Below, piece after piece: positions 61,946 through 64,000 of a stretch of 64,000 nt of DNA. The DNA comes from Owenia fusiformis. Taxonomy: Eukaryota > Annelida > Polychaeta > Sabellida > Oweniidae. A program made the position numbers and the translations under genes. Every line of letters begins with the position of its first letter. The first letter of the stretch is position 1. The stretch is from assembly GCA_903813345.2 (NCBI GenBank), contig CAIIXF020000001.1, positions 19,613,915 to 19,677,914 of the forward strand. The letters are read 5' to 3'. The notes beneath the pieces are model-generated. The model was not told the origin of the DNA. It saw only the letters and a list, made by a program, of their open reading frames with translations, and did no database searches.

Positions 61946-63480
61946 TATCAGCATTATAGAACAACATGTTATTAATATGATATACATTACAAATGAGGAC
62001 ATGCTCAAACCTTATAAATAAATAAAAGTATCAGGCTCATAACAGGAAACCACCTACTCACTGATTGCCATTAATGTATCTGTACATTATTATTTGTTTA
62101 AATAATAGTTGTTATCTCACATGTTTCATGTCTTTTGGTTATGTGAAAAATGGAGTAGAATATCCTTGGACTTGGAAGGACAAGAAAATCAATATATTGG
62201 GCATTACTCTTCCGCCATTGTTTTAGACTCTTGCATTAAAATCTTACAATGATGCAAGTGGAGTGTTCTACCTCTTGTGCTTTAATTGTAAGATGTTCTT
62301 ATTGTATCACACAGCTTAATCTAAATGAAAATGAAGAAAAACTTACAACTTCTGTAAGCGACAGCTACGTTGTTGCAAATGGTGACAATACAATTGTTTC
62401 AACCCTTACAGAATATTCACTTTTGCTATATATTTTATAAGGACAGAGAGAGTATATTACATTGGCAAAATCAATTAAGTCTGAAGTATATCTCATTCTA
62501 ACCACAAATTGAAATGTCTTGAACAACTGAAAGTTCAGCGAACTTGCATGAAAGTCTTCCCAAGGAGGTTCCTATACATCTGTCTAGGAAGCGACTAATG
62601 TATCATAATTAAATAGAGTTTTGTGTCGGAACTTAATTGTTACCATGAGCTCAGTATTGATCCTTCATTTCAGGAATCTATATAAAGCAAGGCAATAAGT
62701 CATGGTTCACTGGAGAGTGATTAAAAACTAATTGGATATATGGACACTGTACATGTACTAAAAATGTTCAAACCATTTTAGCCATGATAAATGGTGCCGC
62801 AAATTATGAGAACACAAGATGGTCCTTCAAAATTACTGTCATTTTCAACCTACTTAATGTTTGATGATGTGTGAAGTTCCTTCCTTTTGAGGTATTTTGT
62901 GATATATTTATCAATTTACTTACTTACTTACTTACATATTTGTGTGTTAAAGATCTTATTTTCTGGGGAGGTGCAAAATATCAATGATGCAAAATTCAAA
63001 ATGAAATTCACAAATTTTCACTAATCCATTGAATATGGCTTACGATGAGATACAAAGATGAATCCGGTGGTTTATGGATTTTTGCTACTTGACTCAAAAC
63101 AAGACTGACAGTAAGGCCAATTGAAATGTTTGAATTGAATAATTTAAGCACCTTTTAACTATAGGATAAAAAGAATATCCCATGATTTACTCATAACATG
63201 AATTTTGTCGAGGCTCATAGATATTGATATCAGCACTCTGTTGTTTCTCTCGCTCCTATATATCACATACCCATACATAGGTAAAATCATATTACACTGT
63301 TAATGAGGTTGGCTTATAAGCACCAAATCATTATGTCACAACATTTGCAAAAATAGCCCTCTATATCCCATATCCAATTGTGAATGATTTACATTTGTAT
63401 TTGATTATACCATGTGCTAATATGATATCCTTAATAAGTACCTAGGGGATGCAATATAGCATACTGTTTTCTCGGAGTAA
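61946..63480. other. Intronic, no exon recognised
   Basis: No continuation of RhoGAP was found. A short (actt)n microsatellite lies at ~62914-62937. The 63-codon frame 62249-62440 has no recognisable domain. Confidence 0.5.
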
Positions 63481-63559
63481 CTAATCTATCATACTCTATT
63501 GTTATTCCTTAATGGAATTAGCATATTGGATATTTATGGTAGTTCCCCTGGGTGCGAGA

Positions 63560-64000
63560 GGTAGTACTGTTAATCTGTGTACATACATTGTACTGTGTGA
63601 GGAAAGCTGCGTGTACCTTAACATTACCAAGTATATTATTATCCCACCAAACAAAGTTTTTAGGGATATAGAAAAGTCGGCTGTCCATCCGTCTGTAAGT
63701 GTATTAGGCGATAACTCAAATACCAGTTGATAGATTTGGTTCAAAGTTTATTTGCTTATGCCTTATTGGTGTAGGGCCTCTGATGGAGAAGGAATTTTCA
63801 ATATGGCCACTCATTTCAAAATGGCCACAATTTTTCACAAAAAGTTTTATCTTTGATAAGACAAATACCAGTTGATGAATGTGGTTCAAATTTTAAATGC
63901 TGCTGCCTTAGGGACATAGAAGCTGTGATCAAGAAGAAACTTTCAAAGTGCTCTCTGAATTTCAAAATGGCAGTTTTTCATAAAAGATATACCATTCATT
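63560..64000. repeat. Fragment of a dispersed repeat with an internal duplication
   Basis: tattattatcccaccaaaca, ggctgtccatccgtctgt and a block 'caaataccagttgat.nantntggttcaaa' that occurs at ~63717-63750 and again ~146 bp later (~63864-63895), each followed by ttcaaaatggc words. The style matches interspersed repeats common in marine invertebrate genomes. Its full extent passes the window end. Confidence 0.5.

Noticed and set aside
62249-62440. Next RhoGAP exon
   Set aside because: The encoded peptide has no RhoGAP motifs; the domain must continue beyond 64000.

Overview
The window is nuclear DNA from an animal. It is A+T-rich, has no operons and almost no long open frames, and is crowded with minisatellites and small inverted-repeat transposons. 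Two exons have clean splice junctions and belong to one gene. By domain order (PDZ, then C2, then RhoGAP) this is an orthologue of the presynaptic organiser SYD-1 (vertebrate SYDE1/SYDE2). As I recall, the PDZ domain is present in nematode and insect SYD-1 and absent from the vertebrate proteins. Together with the repeat content this suggests an invertebrate bilaterian, perhaps a marine lophotrochozoan or invertebrate deuterostome. The species cannot be fixed from sequence alone.

Layout. 1-8292 is non-coding, with a hAT-type end at the extreme left, a GTGG-rich dispersed repeat and a 42-bp minisatellite (3441-4256). 8293-8337 is a speculative first coding exon: a 15-residue Met-Leu-Cys-Cys N-terminus followed by a splice donor in the right phase. 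From there to 36251 lies upstream intron or intergenic DNA holding most of the repeats: 78-bp, 27-bp, 51-bp, 81-bp and 57-bp arrays, a Mutator-type MITE, a piggyBac-type MITE and a foldback element. 36252-37875 is the large exon with the PDZ domain and a disordered, Q-rich linker. 37876-60442 is a 22.6-kb phase-1 intron carrying two Harbinger-like elements in opposite orientation, short MITEs, a second foldback and a 31-bp array. 60443-61537 is the exon with the C2 domain and the first part of RhoGAP, including the arginine finger. The rest of RhoGAP and the C-terminus lie beyond 64000.

How it works together: the only supported protein is one multidomain synaptic scaffold/GAP. In the known families the PDZ domain contacts neurexin-type receptors, the C2 domain serves membrane or protein contact, and RhoGAP acts on Rho-family GTPases at the nascent active zone. 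Everything else supported is intronic or flanking repeat DNA. The most notable non-coding signals are a 57-bp array that repeats a perfect CArG decamer (SRF/MADS-box consensus) about 19 times, two copies of a Harbinger-like element related by an internal deletion, and a degenerate array just after the RhoGAP exon that carries extra consensus-like splice donors. No rRNA, tRNA, CRISPR or prokaryotic feature was seen.
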